A DNA stretch of 64,000 bases, taken from positions 930,001-994,000 of the forward strand of contig NZ_JTAN02000021.1 of assembly GCF_000949135.2 (NCBI RefSeq), given 5' to 3'. Below the pieces are notes generated by a model that was not told the DNA's origin, made no database searches, and worked only from the letters and a program-made list of their open reading frames with translations. The DNA comes from Burkholderia sp. USMB20. Lineage in GTDB: Bacteria > Pseudomonadota > Gammaproteobacteria > Burkholderiales > Burkholderiaceae. Shown here in pieces: positions 39,754 to 50,477 of the stretch. Within the stretch, counting starts at the first letter, position 1, and each line of letters starts with the position of its first letter. The position numbers and the translations under genes were made by a program.

Positions 39754-41817
39754 ATGTCCGTCCGCTATCCGCTTCTCAATCGTGAACTCGGCATCCTCGG
39801 CTTCAACGAGCGCGTGCTGGCCCAGGCAGCCGACCCGCACATTCCGTTGCTCGAGCGACTGCGCTTCATCTGCATCACCAGCAGCAACCTCGACGAGTTC
39901 TTCGAAGTCCGGATGGCCGGCCTCCAGGAACAGATCCGCGACAACCCGGGCGCCCTGACGCCCGACGGCATGTCGCTGCAGCACGCCTACGATCTCGTCG
40001 TCGAGCGCGCGCAACGGCTCGTGCACCGCCAGTACACGATGCTGCACGAAACCGTGCTCCCCGCGCTCGAACAGGAAGGCATCTACTTCCACGCGAGCGA
40101 CTCGTGGAACGACGAGCAGCTCGAATGGGCGCGCCGCTACTTCCTCGACGAACTGCTGCCGGTGCTGACGCCGATCGGCCTCGATCCCGCGCATCCGTTC
40201 CCGCGCGTGCTGAACAAGAGCCTGAACTTCGTCGTCGAGCTCGAAGGCCGCGACGCGTTCGGCCGCCAGGCGGTGATGGGCATCGTGCAGGCGCCGCGCG
40301 CGCTGCCGCGCGTCGTGCGCATGCCGCAGGCGCTGTCGGGCTTCGAGCACGGCTTCGTGCTGCTCAGCTCGTTCATGCAGCGCTTCGTCGGCGAACTGTT
40401 CCCGCAACTGGTCGTGAAGAGCTGCAACCAGTTCCGCATCACGCGCAACAGCGAGCTGTTCGTCGACGAGGACGAAATCACCAACCTGCGCGTCGCGCTG
40501 CAGGGCGAACTGCCCGCGCGCCACCTCGGCAATGCGGTACGGCTCGAAGTGTCGGCCGATACGCCCGCGCATATCGTGCGACGCCTGCTCGAGGAAAGCC
40601 TGCTCGGCGAGAAGGACTGCTACCGCGTGTCCGGCTCCGTGAACCTCGTGCGGCTGATGCAGATCCCCGATCTCGTCGATCGACCCGACCTGAAGTTCGC
40701 GCCGTTCACCGCATCGATCCCGCCCGCGATCGCGAACGCGCCGACGATGTTCGACGCGATCGACGACGGCGACATCCTGCTGCATCACCCGTACGAGAGC
40801 TTCCAGCCGGTGCTCGAACTGCTGCAGCAGGCCGCGAAGGACCCGAGCGTCGTCGCGATCAAGCAGACGATCTATCGCACCGGCACCGATTCGCCGCTGA
40901 TGGACGCGCTGATGGAAGCCGCGCGCAACGGCAAGGAAGTGACCGTCGTCGTCGAGCTGCTCGCGCGCTTCGACGAGGAAACCAACATCAACTGGGCGTC
41001 GCAGCTCGAAGCCGTCGGCGCGCACGTCGTGTACGGCGTGGTCGGCCACAAGTGCCACGCGAAGATGATGCTGATCGTGCGGCGCGTCGTGCAGAACGGC
41101 AAGGCGTCGCTGCGCCGCTACGTGCACCTCGGCACCGGCAACTATCATCCGCGCACCGCCCGCCTCTACACCGACTTCGGGCTGATGACGGCCGACCAGA
41201 AGATCTGCGAAGACGTCCATCACGTGTTCCAGCAGCTGACCGGGATCGGCGGCGAGCTCACGCTGCACGAGCTGTGGCAGTCGCCGTTCACGCTGCATCC
41301 GCGCATCATCGAATCGATCCGCGCGGAGATCGACAATGCACGCGCCGGCAAGCGCGCGCGCGTGGTCGCGAAGATGAACGCGCTGCTGGAGCCGTCGGTG
41401 ATCGCCGCGCTGTACGAAGCATCGCAGGCCGGCGTGAAGGTCGACCTGATCGTGCGCGGCGTGTGCGCGCTGAAGCCGGGCGTGCCGGGGCTGTCGGACA
41501 ACATCACGGTGCGCTCGATCGTCGGGCGCTTCCTCGAACACCACCGCATCTACTATTTCCACGCGGGCGGCGCCGAGGACGTGTATCTGTCGAGCGCCGA
41601 CTGGATGGACCGCAACCTGTTCCGCCGCGTCGAAGTCGCGTTCCCGATCCGCGAGCGCAAGCTGAAGCGCCGCGTGATCGCCGAAGGGCTGTCGGTCTGT
41701 CTCGGCGACAACCAGTCGGCCTGGCAGATGCTCAGCGACGGCCACTACCGCCGGCGGCGCGCAGGCAAGACGATCCGCAACGCACAGCTCGGGCTGCTCG
41801 CGAAGTTCTGTTCGTAG
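39754..41817 (+). CDS. ppk: Polyphosphate kinase 1
   Basis: This is a 687-residue enzyme that polymerises the gamma-phosphate of ATP into polyphosphate, reversibly, at the membrane. The N-terminal domain starts NRELGILGFNERVL and SSNLDEFFEVRMAG. The catalytic PLD-like region carries GHKCHAKMMLI with the phosphorylated His, and YVHLGTGNYHPRTA. The end LSVCLGDNQSAWQMLSDGHY is conserved. The start ATG at 39754 is chosen because a Pho box lies just upstream and the usual PPK1 N-terminus begins there; an in-frame ATG at 39610 would place the box inside the gene. It is divergent from ppx. Confidence 0.95.
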   Translation: MSVRYPLLNRELGILGFNERVLAQAADPHIPLLERLRFICITSSNLDEFFEVRMAGLQEQIRDNPGALTPDGMSLQHAYDLVVERAQRLVHRQYTMLHETVLPALEQEGIYFHASDSWNDEQLEWARRYFLDELLPVLTPIGLDPAHPFPRVLNKSLNFVVELEGRDAFGRQAVMGIVQAPRALPRVVRMPQALSGFEHGFVLLSSFMQRFVGELFPQLVVKSCNQFRITRNSELFVDEDEITNLRVALQGELPARHLGNAVRLEVSADTPAHIVRRLLEESLLGEKDCYRVSGSVNLVRLMQIPDLVDRPDLKFAPFTASIPPAIANAPTMFDAIDDGDILLHHPYESFQPVLELLQQAAKDPSVVAIKQTIYRTGTDSPLMDALMEAARNGKEVTVVVELLARFDEETNINWASQLEAVGAHVVYGVVGHKCHAKMMLIVRRVVQNGKASLRRYVHLGTGNYHPRTARLYTDFGLMTADQKICEDVHHVFQQLTGIGGELTLHELWQSPFTLHPRIIESIRAEIDNARAGKRARVVAKMNALLEPSVIAALYEASQAGVKVDLIVRGVCALKPGVPGLSDNITVRSIVGRFLEHHRIYYFHAGGAEDVYLSSADWMDRNLFRRVEVAFPIRERKLKRRVIAEGLSVCLGDNQSAWQMLSDGHYRRRRAGKTIRNAQLGLLAKFCS

Positions 41818-41855
41818 GCACCCGGCGCACGGTTTCGCGTGCCGCGCACCCAACG

Positions 41856-41886
41856 AAAAAGCACAGCCCGAGGGCTGTGCTTTTTT
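41856..41886. terminator. Bidirectional terminator between ppk and phoR
   Basis: GCACAGCCC (41861-41869) pairs with GGGCTGTGC (41872-41880), flanked by AAAAA on the left and TTTTTT on the right, so it works on both strands for these convergent genes. Confidence 0.92.
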
Positions 41887-41932
41887 CATTCCGCCGGGGT
41901 GCCGACGTGAGGCGCCGCTTCGCGTGACGCGC

Positions 41933-43252
41933 TCACGCCTCGAACGCGGCCGGCCGGATCGCGATGATCCGCGAGCCCGGGAAGCGCGCGGTAAACGTGC
42001 TGCCGCGCCCTTCCTCGCTCTGCACGTACAAGTGCGAGTCGTGCCGCTGCAGCACGTGCTTGACGATCGCGAGGCCGAGCCCCGTGCCGCCCGTATCGCG
42101 CGAGCGGCTGCGGTCCACGCGGTAGAAGCGTTCGGTCAGCCGCGGCAGGTCGGCGGCCGGAATGCCGAAGCCGCTGTCGGTGACGGAGAACACGCCCTGC
42201 GCGCCCTCGCGCCGCCACGACACGAAAATCTTGCCGCCGTCCGGCGTATAGCGGATCGCGTTGGTCACGAGGTTCGCGAACGCACTGAACACTTCGGTCT
42301 GCGCGCCCGTGACGCCGAGCGTCTCGTCGATCGCGAACGCGATCTCGTGATGCCCGTTCGACAGCGTCTGCGCATCTTCCTTCAGATGGTCGAACACGGC
42401 ACGCATGTCGATCGCGTGATCCATCGGCGGCTTGCTTTCGCCCTCGAGCTTCGCGAGCACCAGCAGGTCGGTGACGATGTGCCGCATCCGCGACGCCTGC
42501 TGCTCCATCATCTCGAGATAGCGCGCGCGATCTTCCTCGTTCAGCGGCAGTTCGCGCATCGTCTCGAGGAAGCCCGACAGCACGGTGAGCGGCGTCTTCA
42601 GTTCGTGCGACACGTTCGCGACGAAGTCGCGCCGCATCGCGTCGGTCCGCTCGAGCTCCGTGATGTCCTGCGTGAGCAGCAGCTTGCGGTTCTCGCCGTA
42701 CGGGAACACCTGCACTTCCAGCACGTTCTGCCGCGAGTCGCCCATCCCGCGCATCACGAGCGTCTCGTCGTAATGCTGCGCGTTCAGGTAACGGACGAAC
42801 TCCGGATGACGCACCAGGTTCGTGATGTGCTGGCGCAGGTCGCGCTTCGCATCGAGGCCGAAGTGCACCTCGGCGATCGCGTTGCACCACTCGATCTGGT
42901 CATGGTCGTCGAGCATCGCGACGCCGTTCGGCGACGCCTGGATCGCCTGGATGAAGCGCGAATGCTGCTGCTCGACCTGGCGCACCTGCGCATGCCACTG
43001 CTTCGCGAGCTTGTGCAGCCGGTAGTAGATTTCACCCCAGATGCCCGGTGCGCTCGGCACCTCGCCGTAGACGGGCGCATCGAGCAGACGCCACAGGCGT
43101 TGCGTATGGAAGGTGCTGAAGAAGCCCTGCGCGACCAGCATCACGACCGCGAACCCGAGGGCCGCGGTCGGGCCGGCGAATACGCCGACCAATACGCTGA
43201 TCAGCACGAGCAGCACGAGCGACACCAGAAAGCGCGCCCAGATGATGTTCAT
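41933..43252 (-). CDS. phoR: Phosphate regulon sensor histidine kinase PhoR
   Basis: This is a 439-residue protein with one or two N-terminal membrane segments (residues about 6-45), a PAS domain (about 100-190), and the HisKA site VANVSHELKTPLT with the phosphorylated His near 216. The ATPase boxes are NLVTNAIRYTPDGG, DSGFGIP and GTGLGLAIVKH. It senses low phosphate through PstSCAB-PhoU and phosphorylates PhoB. It is the last gene of the pst-pho series, 57 bases after phoB. Confidence 0.96.
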   Translation of the reverse strand: MNIIWARFLVSLVLLVLISVLVGVFAGPTAALGFAVVMLVAQGFFSTFHTQRLWRLLDAPVYGEVPSAPGIWGEIYYRLHKLAKQWHAQVRQVEQQHSRFIQAIQASPNGVAMLDDHDQIEWCNAIAEVHFGLDAKRDLRQHITNLVRHPEFVRYLNAQHYDETLVMRGMGDSRQNVLEVQVFPYGENRKLLLTQDITELERTDAMRRDFVANVSHELKTPLTVLSGFLETMRELPLNEEDRARYLEMMEQQASRMRHIVTDLLVLAKLEGESKPPMDHAIDMRAVFDHLKEDAQTLSNGHHEIAFAIDETLGVTGAQTEVFSAFANLVTNAIRYTPDGGKIFVSWRREGAQGVFSVTDSGFGIPAADLPRLTERFYRVDRSRSRDTGGTGLGLAIVKHVLQRHDSHLYVQSEEGRGSTFTARFPGSRIIAIRPAAFEA

Positions 43253-43309
43253 GATTCAGCGTCCGAAAGAATGAACGGCATGCCGCGGCACACGGCATGC
43301 CCGGATACG

Positions 43310-44011
43310 TTACGCGTGCTTGGCGAGCCGGTAGCCGCTGCCGCGCACGGTCTCGATCATCGCATCGCAGCCGGCCGGTTTCAAGGCCGCGCGCAATCGT
43401 TTGATATGGACGTCGACGGTGCGTTCCTCGACGAACACATGATCGCCCCAGACCTGGTCGAGCAGTTGCGTGCGGCTGTGCACGCGCTCCGGATGCGTCA
43501 TGAAGAAATGCAGCAGGCGGAATTCGGTCGGGCCGAGATCGAGCTTGATCTCGCTGCCGTCGCCGTGCGCGGCGACCCGATGCGTGGCCGGATCGAGGCG
43601 CAGCCCGTTGATCGATACGACGTCCTCGGTCAGCTGCGGCGCGCGGCGGCGCAGCACGGCCTTGATGCGCGCCATCAGTTCCTTCGGCGAGAACGGCTTC
43701 GTCACGTAGTCGTCCGCGCCGATCTCGAGGCCGAGCACCTTGTCCTGCTCGTCGCCGCGCGCGGTCAGCATGATGATCGGGATGTGCTTGGTCCGTTCGT
43801 TGTTGCGCAGGTCGCGCGCGAACGCGATGCCGGACTTGCCCGGCAGCATCCAGTCGAGCAGCACGAGATCGGGCAGCACGTCGCTGATCAGGTTCTGCGC
43901 CTGCTCCGCGTTGTACGCGCGGATCGGGCAGTGACCGGCATGCTGGAGATTCACCGAGATCAGTTCGGAAATCGCTGGCTCATCTTCGACGACGAGAATG
44001 TTGCTGGGCAT
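43310..44011 (-). CDS. phoB: Phosphate regulon response regulator PhoB
   Basis: This is a 233-residue OmpR-type regulator. The receiver domain has the acidic pair ED at 9-10, phospho-acceptor Asp53 (LVLLDWMLPG) and TKPFSPKEL. The C-terminal winged helix has LGPTEFRLLHFFM and RTVDVHIKRLRAAL. PhoB binds Pho boxes such as those before pstS and ppk in this window. The ATG at 44011 is preferred over a GTG two codons upstream because GAGG is correctly spaced for it. Confidence 0.96.
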   Translation of the reverse strand: MPSNILVVEDEPAISELISVNLQHAGHCPIRAYNAEQAQNLISDVLPDLVLLDWMLPGKSGIAFARDLRNNERTKHIPIIMLTARGDEQDKVLGLEIGADDYVTKPFSPKELMARIKAVLRRRAPQLTEDVVSINGLRLDPATHRVAAHGDGSEIKLDLGPTEFRLLHFFMTHPERVHSRTQLLDQVWGDHVFVEERTVDVHIKRLRAALKPAGCDAMIETVRGSGYRLAKHA

Positions 44012-44042
44012 CGGCACCTCTGTTCTTCCTATACGGAGTCGA

Positions 44043-44747
44043 TTAACTGTTGGCTTCGCGATCGAGCGTGTCGCGCGGCTGGTGCCGCACGTCGGTGCCC
44101 TTCACGATGTAGATGATGAATTCGGCGATGTTCTTCGCGTGGTCGCCGATCCGTTCGATCGCCTTCGCGATGAACAGATACTCGAGGCCGACCGAGATCG
44201 TGCGCGGATCTTCCTGCATGTACGACACGAGCTTGCGCACGAACGCGCGGAATTCGAGGTCGATTTCCTTGTCGTCCTTGACGATCTGCGCGGCCGCCAC
44301 CGTGTCGAGGCGCGCGAACGCGTCGAGCGCGCGGCGCAGGATCGTCACGGCCATCTCGCCCGACACCTTGATCTCGGCAATGTTCACCGCACGCGCGGCC
44401 GGTTCTTCGATCAGGCGGCGCACGCGCTTCGCGATCTTCTCGGCCTCGTCGCCGGCGCGCTCGAGGTTCGTAATCGTTTTCGAAATCGACATCAGAAGAC
44501 GCAGGTCGCGCGCGGCCGGCTGCCTCCGCGCGATGATGTTGCCGCACTCCTGGTCGATGTCGACTTCCATCGCGTTCAGCGTTTCCTCGGCCGCGATCAC
44601 CTTCTCGGCCGCATCGCGGTCGAATTCGTTCAGCGCATGCATCGCACCGACGATCTGCGACTCGACGAGCCCGCCCATTTCCAGCACTTTCGACGACACG
44701 GCATTCAGGTCCGCGTCGAACTGGCTCGACAGATGTTTATCCGACAT
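44043..44747 (-). CDS. phoU: Phosphate signalling protein PhoU
   Basis: This is a 234-residue all-helical protein of two PhoU repeats, with the metal-binding motifs typical of the family: EMGGLVESQIVGAMHAL and the matching stretch in IERIGDHAKNIAEFIIYI. It links the PstSCAB transporter to PhoR and keeps the regulon off when phosphate is plentiful. It lies 18 bases after pstB. Confidence 0.95.
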   Translation of the reverse strand: MSDKHLSSQFDADLNAVSSKVLEMGGLVESQIVGAMHALNEFDRDAAEKVIAAEETLNAMEVDIDQECGNIIARRQPAARDLRLLMSISKTITNLERAGDEAEKIAKRVRRLIEEPAARAVNIAEIKVSGEMAVTILRRALDAFARLDTVAAAQIVKDDKEIDLEFRAFVRKLVSYMQEDPRTISVGLEYLFIAKAIERIGDHAKNIAEFIIYIVKGTDVRHQPRDTLDREANS

Positions 44748-44765
44748 GGTTGTGATTCTCCGTCA

Positions 44766-45614
44766 TCAGCCGAAACGGCCGGTGATGTAGTCTTCCGTTT
44801 CCTTGCGCACCGGCTTGATGAAGATCTTTTCGGTTTCGCCGAATTCGATCAGCTCGCCCAGGTACATGTAGGCCGTGAAGTCCGAGCAGCGCGCGGCCTG
44901 CTGCATGTTGTGCGTGACGATCACGACCGTGTAGTCGCTCTTCAGCTCCGCGATCAGTTCCTCGATGCGGCCCGTCGAGATCGGGTCGAGCGCCGAGCAC
45001 GGCTCGTCGAGCAGCAGCACTTCCGGACGGATCGCGATGCCGCGCGCGATGCACAGACGCTGCTGCTGGCCGCCCGACAGACCGTAGCCGCTCTGGTTCA
45101 GCTTGTCCTTCACTTCGTTCCACAGCGCGGCCTTCGTCAGCGCCCACTCGACGCGGTCGTCCATCTCCGAGCGCGTGAGCTTTTCGAACATCTTCACGCC
45201 GAACGCGATGTTGTCGTAGATCGACATCGGGAACGGGGTCGGCTTCTGGAACACCATGCCGATCCGCGCACGCAGCAGCGAGATGTCGCGCTTGGTGGTC
45301 AGCAGGTTCTCGCCGTCCATCAGGATTTCGCCTTCGGCGCGCTGCTCCGGATAGAGCGCGAACATCTTGTTGAACGTGCGCAAGAGCGTCGACTTGCCGC
45401 AGCCCGACGGGCCGATGAACGCCGTCACCTTCCCTTCGGGAATGCGCAGGTTGATGTTCTTCAGCGCGTGGAACTTGTTGTAGAAGAAGTTGAGGTTGTT
45501 GACCTCGATCTTCGCGTTCAGCGGCGCCAGTGGACGGCCATGCGCCGCATCGTGCGTGCCGGCGGGCGCAGCGGTGCGCTCGACGGGATTCAGGTGGCTT
45601 TCTGCCATATTCAT
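44766..45614 (-). CDS. pstB: Phosphate ABC transporter ATPase PstB
   Basis: This is a 282-residue ATPase with Walker [10 protein letters not shown], signature LSGGQQQR and Walker [14 protein letters not shown]. The family-specific start [19 protein letters not shown] follows a poorly conserved 30-residue N-terminal tail. It powers phosphate import through PstCA. It lies 15 bases after pstA. Confidence 0.96.
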   Translation of the reverse strand: MNMAESHLNPVERTAAPAGTHDAAHGRPLAPLNAKIEVNNLNFFYNKFHALKNINLRIPEGKVTAFIGPSGCGKSTLLRTFNKMFALYPEQRAEGEILMDGENLLTTKRDISLLRARIGMVFQKPTPFPMSIYDNIAFGVKMFEKLTRSEMDDRVEWALTKAALWNEVKDKLNQSGYGLSGGQQQRLCIARGIAIRPEVLLLDEPCSALDPISTGRIEELIAELKSDYTVVIVTHNMQQAARCSDFTAYMYLGELIEFGETEKIFIKPVRKETEDYITGRFG

Positions 45615-45629
45615 CGGATTGCTCCGCCG

Positions 45630-46523
45630 TTACTTTTTCGAGAAGATCGAGCGCGCCAGGATGTTGAGTCCGAGCACCCCGAGCGTGATCAGGAACACGC
45701 CCGCCCATGCGAGCGACTGCCATTCGGCGAACGGGCTCATCGCGAACTTGTAGATCGTGACGGGCAGGTTGGCCATCGGCTGGCTCATGTCGACCGAGAA
45801 GAACTGGTTCGACAGGGCCGTGAACAGCAGCGGCGCCGTTTCGCCGGCGATCCGCGCGACCGCGAGCAGCACGCCCGTCACGATCCCGCCGACCGACGCG
45901 CGCAGCGTGATCTTCAGCACCATGCGCCACTTCGGCGTGCCGAGCGCGACGGCTGCCTCACGCAGCGCGTTCGGCACGAGCTTCAGCATGTTCTCGGTCG
46001 TGCGGATCACGATCGGAATCTGCAGCAGCGCGAGCGCGATCACGCCGGCCCAGCCCGAGAAGCGCCCCGACTTCGCGACGACGATCGCGTACACGAACAG
46101 GCCGATCACGATCGACGGCGCCGACAGCAGGATGTCGTTGATGAAGCGGATCGTGCTCGCCAGCAGGTTCTTCTGGCCGTATTCGGCGAGATAGACGCCC
46201 GCGAGAATGCCGATCGGCGTGCCGACCAGCGTGCCGAAACCGCACAGCAGCAGGCTGCCGACGATCGCGTTCGCCAGGCCGCCGCCTTCGGTGTTCGGTG
46301 CCGGCGTCGATTCGGTGAACAGCTGCAGCGACAGGCCGCCGACACCGAGATGCACCGTCGTGTAGAGAATCCACACGAGCCACAGCAGGCCGAATGCCAT
46401 CGCGGCGAGCGACGCGGTCAGCGCGATCGCGTTGGTCACCTTGCGCTTGCGCTGCAGGCGGTTGCGCATCGCGTCGAGCGCGGCGCCGTTCGGCCCCGGG
46501 AAATTCATGATGGGCTCGCTCAT
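45630..46523 (-). CDS. pstA: Phosphate ABC transporter permease PstA
   Basis: This is a 297-residue protein with about six membrane segments. The EAA-type loop is [19 protein letters not shown], and [14 protein letters not shown] is typical. The ATG at 46523 overlaps the pstC stop (ATGA). It forms the inner-membrane channel together with PstC. Confidence 0.95.
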   Translation of the reverse strand: MSEPIMNFPGPNGAALDAMRNRLQRKRKVTNAIALTASLAAMAFGLLWLVWILYTTVHLGVGGLSLQLFTESTPAPNTEGGGLANAIVGSLLLCGFGTLVGTPIGILAGVYLAEYGQKNLLASTIRFINDILLSAPSIVIGLFVYAIVVAKSGRFSGWAGVIALALLQIPIVIRTTENMLKLVPNALREAAVALGTPKWRMVLKITLRASVGGIVTGVLLAVARIAGETAPLLFTALSNQFFSVDMSQPMANLPVTIYKFAMSPFAEWQSLAWAGVFLITLGVLGLNILARSIFSKK

Positions 46524-47503
46524 TTCTTGCCCTCTCCCTTCTCGAGACGAAGCAGCAGCAGTTTGGAGATGGACAGCACGATGAACGTGATCACGAACAG
46601 GATCAGGCCCAGTTCCATCAGGGCGGACGTATGCAGGCCCGGTTGCGCTTCCGCGAATTCGTTCGCGAGCGCCGACGTGATGCTGTTGCCCGGTGCGAAC
46701 AGCGACACGCTGTCGAGCAGGTTCGTGTTGCCGATCACGAAGGTCACGGCCATCGTTTCGCCGAGCGCGCGGCCGAGGCCGAGCATCACGCCGCCGATCA
46801 CGCCGGTCTTCGTATAGGGCAGCACGACCTTCCACATCACTTCCCACGTCGTGCAGCCGATCCCGTACGCCGATTCCTTCAGCAGCACGGGCGTGACTTC
46901 GAACACGTCGCGCATCACCGATGCGATGTACGGGATGATCATGATCGCGAGGATCACGCCGGCCGCGAGAATGCCGATGCCGATCGGCGCGCCGGCCGTC
47001 AGCGGACCGAGCACCCACACGTCCTTGAAGAGATGGCCGATCGGCTTCTGGAAGTATTCGGCGAAGATCGGCGCGAACACGAGCAGGCCCCACATGCCGT
47101 ACACGATCGACGGAATCGCGGCGAGCAGCTCGATCGCGATGCCGAGCGGGCGGCGCAGCCACACGGGCGACAGTTCGGTGAGAAACAGCGCGATGCCGAA
47201 GCTGACCGGCACCGCGATGACGAGTGCAATCAACGACGTCACGATCGTGCCGTAGATCGGCACGACTGCGCCGTAGACATCCGAGTTCGGATCCCACTCG
47301 GATTGCCACAGGAAGCCGAGGCCGAACTTCTGGATGGTCGGCAGCGACGCAATGATGAGGGAAACGATGATCCCGCCCAGCAGCAGCAGGGTCACGATCG
47401 CGGCGAGCCGTGCGAGGCCGCCGAACAGAACGTCTCCGAGACGGCTCGGCGCGCGTTGCTGCGCGGCATCGGACCGGGAGGACGTGTACGAAATATCAGA
47501 CAT
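46520..47503 (-). CDS. pstC: Phosphate ABC transporter permease PstC
   Basis: This is a 327-residue protein with about six membrane segments and motifs [17 protein letters not shown] and [20 protein letters not shown] (EAA-type loop). The start is ATG 47503 (MSDISYTSS); the longer reading frame upstream runs into the intergenic region. It overlaps pstA by 4 bases. Confidence 0.95.
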   Translation of the reverse strand: MSDISYTSSRSDAAQQRAPSRLGDVLFGGLARLAAIVTLLLLGGIIVSLIIASLPTIQKFGLGFLWQSEWDPNSDVYGAVVPIYGTIVTSLIALVIAVPVSFGIALFLTELSPVWLRRPLGIAIELLAAIPSIVYGMWGLLVFAPIFAEYFQKPIGHLFKDVWVLGPLTAGAPIGIGILAAGVILAIMIIPYIASVMRDVFEVTPVLLKESAYGIGCTTWEVMWKVVLPYTKTGVIGGVMLGLGRALGETMAVTFVIGNTNLLDSVSLFAPGNSITSALANEFAEAQPGLHTSALMELGLILFVITFIVLSISKLLLLRLEKGEGKK

Positions 47504-47597
47504 GGGCGCCTGTTCTGGATCGCCGGGCGCCGTAACGCCCGGCCTTACCGCACACACTGCCCGGCCGGCACGACCGGGCAGCGAACCGCTGGATGGC

Positions 47598-48632
47598 TTA
47601 CTCTGCGGCGACCGGCTTGCCCGATGCGTCCGTCACCTTCGTCTTCCACTGCTTGCGGATTTCCGTCTCGACCGATGCCGGCAGCGAGATGTAGTCGAGG
47701 TTGTCGGCGGCCTTCTCGCCGTTCTTGAACGCCCAGCTGAAGAACTTCAGCGTTTCGGCGCCCTGCTCCGGCTTGTCCTGCTTCGCGTGCAGCAGCACGA
47801 ACGTCGCGCCGACGACCGGCCATGCTTCCTTGCCCGGCTGGTTCGTCAGGATCTGGTAGAACGACTTCGACCAGTTCGCGCCTGCAGCAGCAGCCTTGAA
47901 CGTTTCGGTCTTCGGCTCGACCACCGTGCCCGTCGAGTTCTTCAGGGCCGTGTAGATCATGTTGTTCTTCTTCGCGTACGCCCACTCGACGTAGCCGATC
48001 GCGCCCGGCAGGCGCTGCACGAACGCCGCGACGCCGTCGTTGCCCTTGCCGCCCGTACCCGTCGGCCAGTTGACCGTCGTGCCTTCGCCGATCTTCGACT
48101 TCCATTCGTCGTTGACCTTCGACAGGTAGTTCGTCCAGATGAAGCTCGTGCCCGAGCCGTCAGCGCGGCGAACGACCGCGATGTCCGTATCCGGCAGCTT
48201 GACCTTCGGGTTCAGCGCGGCGATCGCCGGGTCGTTCCACTTCTTGATCTTGCCGAGATAGATGTCGCCGAGCACCGGGCCCGACAGCGTCAGTTCGCCA
48301 GCCTTCACGCCCGGCACGTTGATCACCGGCACCACGCCGCCGACCACCGTCGGGAACTGGAACAGGCCTTCCTTCGCGAGCTCTTCATCCTTCAGCGGCG
48401 CGTCCGAACCGGCAAAATCGACCGTCTTCGCGACGATCTGCTTCAGGCCGCCCGACGAGCCGATACCCTGGTAGTTCACCTTCGCGCCGCCGGACTGCTG
48501 GTAGTCCGCAGCCCATTTCGTATAGATCGGCATCGCGAACGTGCTGCCTGCGCCCGTGATGTCGGCAGCTTGCGCGGCGACTGCGAAAAGCGCGCCAGCC
48601 AGGCCGGCAATCGCGGTTTGCATCAATTTCAT
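47598..48632 (-). CDS. pstS: Phosphate-binding protein PstS
   Basis: This is a 344-residue periplasmic phosphate receptor. Its signal peptide ends near AAQA|ADITG. Phosphate-contact motifs are [30 protein letters not shown] and [11 protein letters not shown]. The ribosome site GGAGG precedes the ATG. It is the first gene of the pstSCAB-phoU-phoB-phoR series and lies behind strong Pho boxes. The gap of 94 bases before pstC may hold a partial terminator that favours PstS, although no clear T-run was seen. Confidence 0.97.
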   Translation of the reverse strand: MKLMQTAIAGLAGALFAVAAQAADITGAGSTFAMPIYTKWAADYQQSGGAKVNYQGIGSSGGLKQIVAKTVDFAGSDAPLKDEELAKEGLFQFPTVVGGVVPVINVPGVKAGELTLSGPVLGDIYLGKIKKWNDPAIAALNPKVKLPDTDIAVVRRADGSGTSFIWTNYLSKVNDEWKSKIGEGTTVNWPTGTGGKGNDGVAAFVQRLPGAIGYVEWAYAKKNNMIYTALKNSTGTVVEPKTETFKAAAAGANWSKSFYQILTNQPGKEAWPVVGATFVLLHAKQDKPEQGAETLKFFSWAFKNGEKAADNLDYISLPASVETEIRKQWKTKVTDASGKPVAAE

Positions 48633-48688
48633 GAGACCTCCAGTGTGTGAGCGGATGACTACGGCACCGCGAAGGTTAGGGGCTCCTC

Positions 48689-48738
48689 ATGACGATAATG
48701 TGACAATCGATGAAACTGGCGTGACAGTAACATGACTG
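48689..48738 (-). promoter_or_regulatory. Tandem Pho boxes of the pst operon
   Basis: Read on the minus strand, CAGTCAT-GTTA-CTGTCAC (48721-48738) and TTGTCAC-ATTA-TCGTCAT (48689-48706) are two full 7+4+7 PhoB sites. A weaker heptamer lies between them at 48711-48717, so five repeats are spaced about 11 bases on one DNA face. A plausible -10 (TAACCT) lies about 10 bases downstream. Confidence 0.85.
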
Positions 48739-48739
48739 G

Positions 48740-49085
48740 TTGAAAGGGTGTAGCGGGCCCGGTTCGGGCAGCCGCACAAGCGCGGCGTGGCGGGGTTGGC
48801 GGCAAGAATTGCCGGCCGGGAAGAGGCAGATCGGCACCGCCGATGCGGCATGCGAGCGAATCGTATCGCAGCGCACGCGGGCCGGAAAGCCCCGTTGCCG
48901 CGGCTGTCGCGATTCAGGTCGGATGGTTTCTTTGATCAGACGAAATCCGCGTCGAAAGCGCCTTCTATCTAATAGCGCAAACCTTTGCGTCTGACGAATT
49001 GCGGCGCCCGCAGACGCCGCATGTCGAATCACCGGGGCGGCGGCGCGCAGACGGCCGGACCGTCGCGCGCCGTCGCCGAGCCGGT
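48740..49085. other. Intergenic stretch between pstS promoter and glmM end
   Basis: About 345 bases hold no supported gene. Short ORFs here lack ribosome sites. A small inverted repeat GCGGCG...CGCCGC near 49003-49022 could help end glmM transcription. Nothing else was seen. Confidence 0.4.
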
Positions 49086-50441
49086 TCAGGCCGTCGCCGC
49101 GCGCACCGCGTCGGCGATTGCTTCCGCGTGACGCGTCGCGTCGGCCGCATGCCGGGCCTCGACCATCACGCGCAGCACGGGCTCGGTCCCCGACGCGCGG
49201 ATCAGCACGCGGCCGTGACCGGCCAGCGCGCCTTCGGCCGCGTCGATCGCCGCGCGAATCGATGCGTTGCCCTTCCAGTCGGCACCCGGTTTCATCCGCA
49301 CGTTGATCAGCTTCTGCGGGAACAGCGTGACGCCGTCGAGCATCTGCGCGAGCGTGCGGCCGCTGCGCTTGAGCGCGGCCAGCACGAGCAGCGCCGACAC
49401 GATGCCGTCGCCGGTCGAATGGCGGTCGAGCGACAGAATGTGGCCCGAGCCTTCCGCGCCGAGCTGCCAGCCGCGCTCGCGCAACTGTTCGAGCACGTAG
49501 CGGTCGCCGACCGCCGCGCGCACGAACTCGACGCCCTCACGCTGCAGCGCAACTTCGACTGCGAGGTTCGTCATCAGTGTGCCGACCGCGCCGTCGACCT
49601 TGCCAACGGTCGCGATGCGGTCCTTCACGAGCACGTAGAGCAGCTCGTCGCCGTTGTACAGCCGGCCGGTCGAATCGACGACCTGCAGGCGGTCCGCATC
49701 GCCGTCGAGCGCGATGCCGAGGTCCGCATGGTTCGCCCGCACCGCGCGCATCAGCGCGTCGGGCGCCGTCGCGCCGACCCCGTCGTTGATGTTGAAGCCG
49801 TTCGGCGCGACGCCGACCGGGATCACGTCCGCGCCGAGCTCGTGGAACACGTGCGGTGCGATCTGGTACGCGGCGCCGTGCGCGCAGTCGATCACGAGCT
49901 TCAGCCCGCGCAGATCGTAGGCGGCCGGAAACGTGCTCTTGCAGAACTCGATGTAGCGGCCGGCCGCATCGTCGAGGCGGCGCGCCTTGCCGAGCCGGTC
50001 CGACGATGCGCATTCGAGCGGCTTGTCGAGCCATGCCTCGATCTCGGCTTCCGTTTCGTCGGGCAGCTTGTTGCCGTCGGCGGAGAAGAACTTGATCCCG
50101 TTGTCCTGGTACGGGTTGTGCGATGCGCTGATCACGACGCCGGCTGACAGGCGCAGCGCGCGCGTGAGATACGCGACGCCCGGCGTCGGCATCGGGCCGG
50201 CCAGCATCACGTCGACGCCTGCCGCCGAGAAGCCGGCCTCGAGCGCGGCCTCGAGCATGTAGCCCGACACGCGCGTGTCCTTGCCGATCAGTACCGTCGG
50301 CCGCGCACCGGCCGCGACGTCGGCCGCACCGGCCAGTACCTTGCCGGCTGCATAGCCGAGACGCAACACGAAATCAGGCGTGATGGGCGCCTCGCCCACC
50401 GTGCCGCGAATGCCGTCCGTGCCGAAATATCGACGTCCCAT
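49086..50441 (-). CDS. glmM: Phosphoglucosamine mutase GlmM
   Basis: This is a 451-residue enzyme that converts glucosamine-6-phosphate to glucosamine-1-phosphate for UDP-GlcNAc, peptidoglycan and LPS synthesis. Motifs are [12 protein letters not shown] at the start, the phospho-Ser loop [17 protein letters not shown], the Mg site ALDGDADRL and the phosphate-binding [12 protein letters not shown] near the end. It is the last gene of the rlmE-ftsH-folP-glmM series, 36 bases after folP. Confidence 0.96.
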   Translation of the reverse strand: MGRRYFGTDGIRGTVGEAPITPDFVLRLGYAAGKVLAGAADVAAGARPTVLIGKDTRVSGYMLEAALEAGFSAAGVDVMLAGPMPTPGVAYLTRALRLSAGVVISASHNPYQDNGIKFFSADGNKLPDETEAEIEAWLDKPLECASSDRLGKARRLDDAAGRYIEFCKSTFPAAYDLRGLKLVIDCAHGAAYQIAPHVFHELGADVIPVGVAPNGFNINDGVGATAPDALMRAVRANHADLGIALDGDADRLQVVDSTGRLYNGDELLYVLVKDRIATVGKVDGAVGTLMTNLAVEVALQREGVEFVRAAVGDRYVLEQLRERGWQLGAEGSGHILSLDRHSTGDGIVSALLVLAALKRSGRTLAQMLDGVTLFPQKLINVRMKPGADWKGNASIRAAIDAAEGALAGHGRVLIRASGTEPVLRVMVEARHAADATRHAEAIADAVRAATA

Positions 50442-50477
50442 GGCGAACCTTCCTCCTTCGTCTTTCTGATTTCTGAC

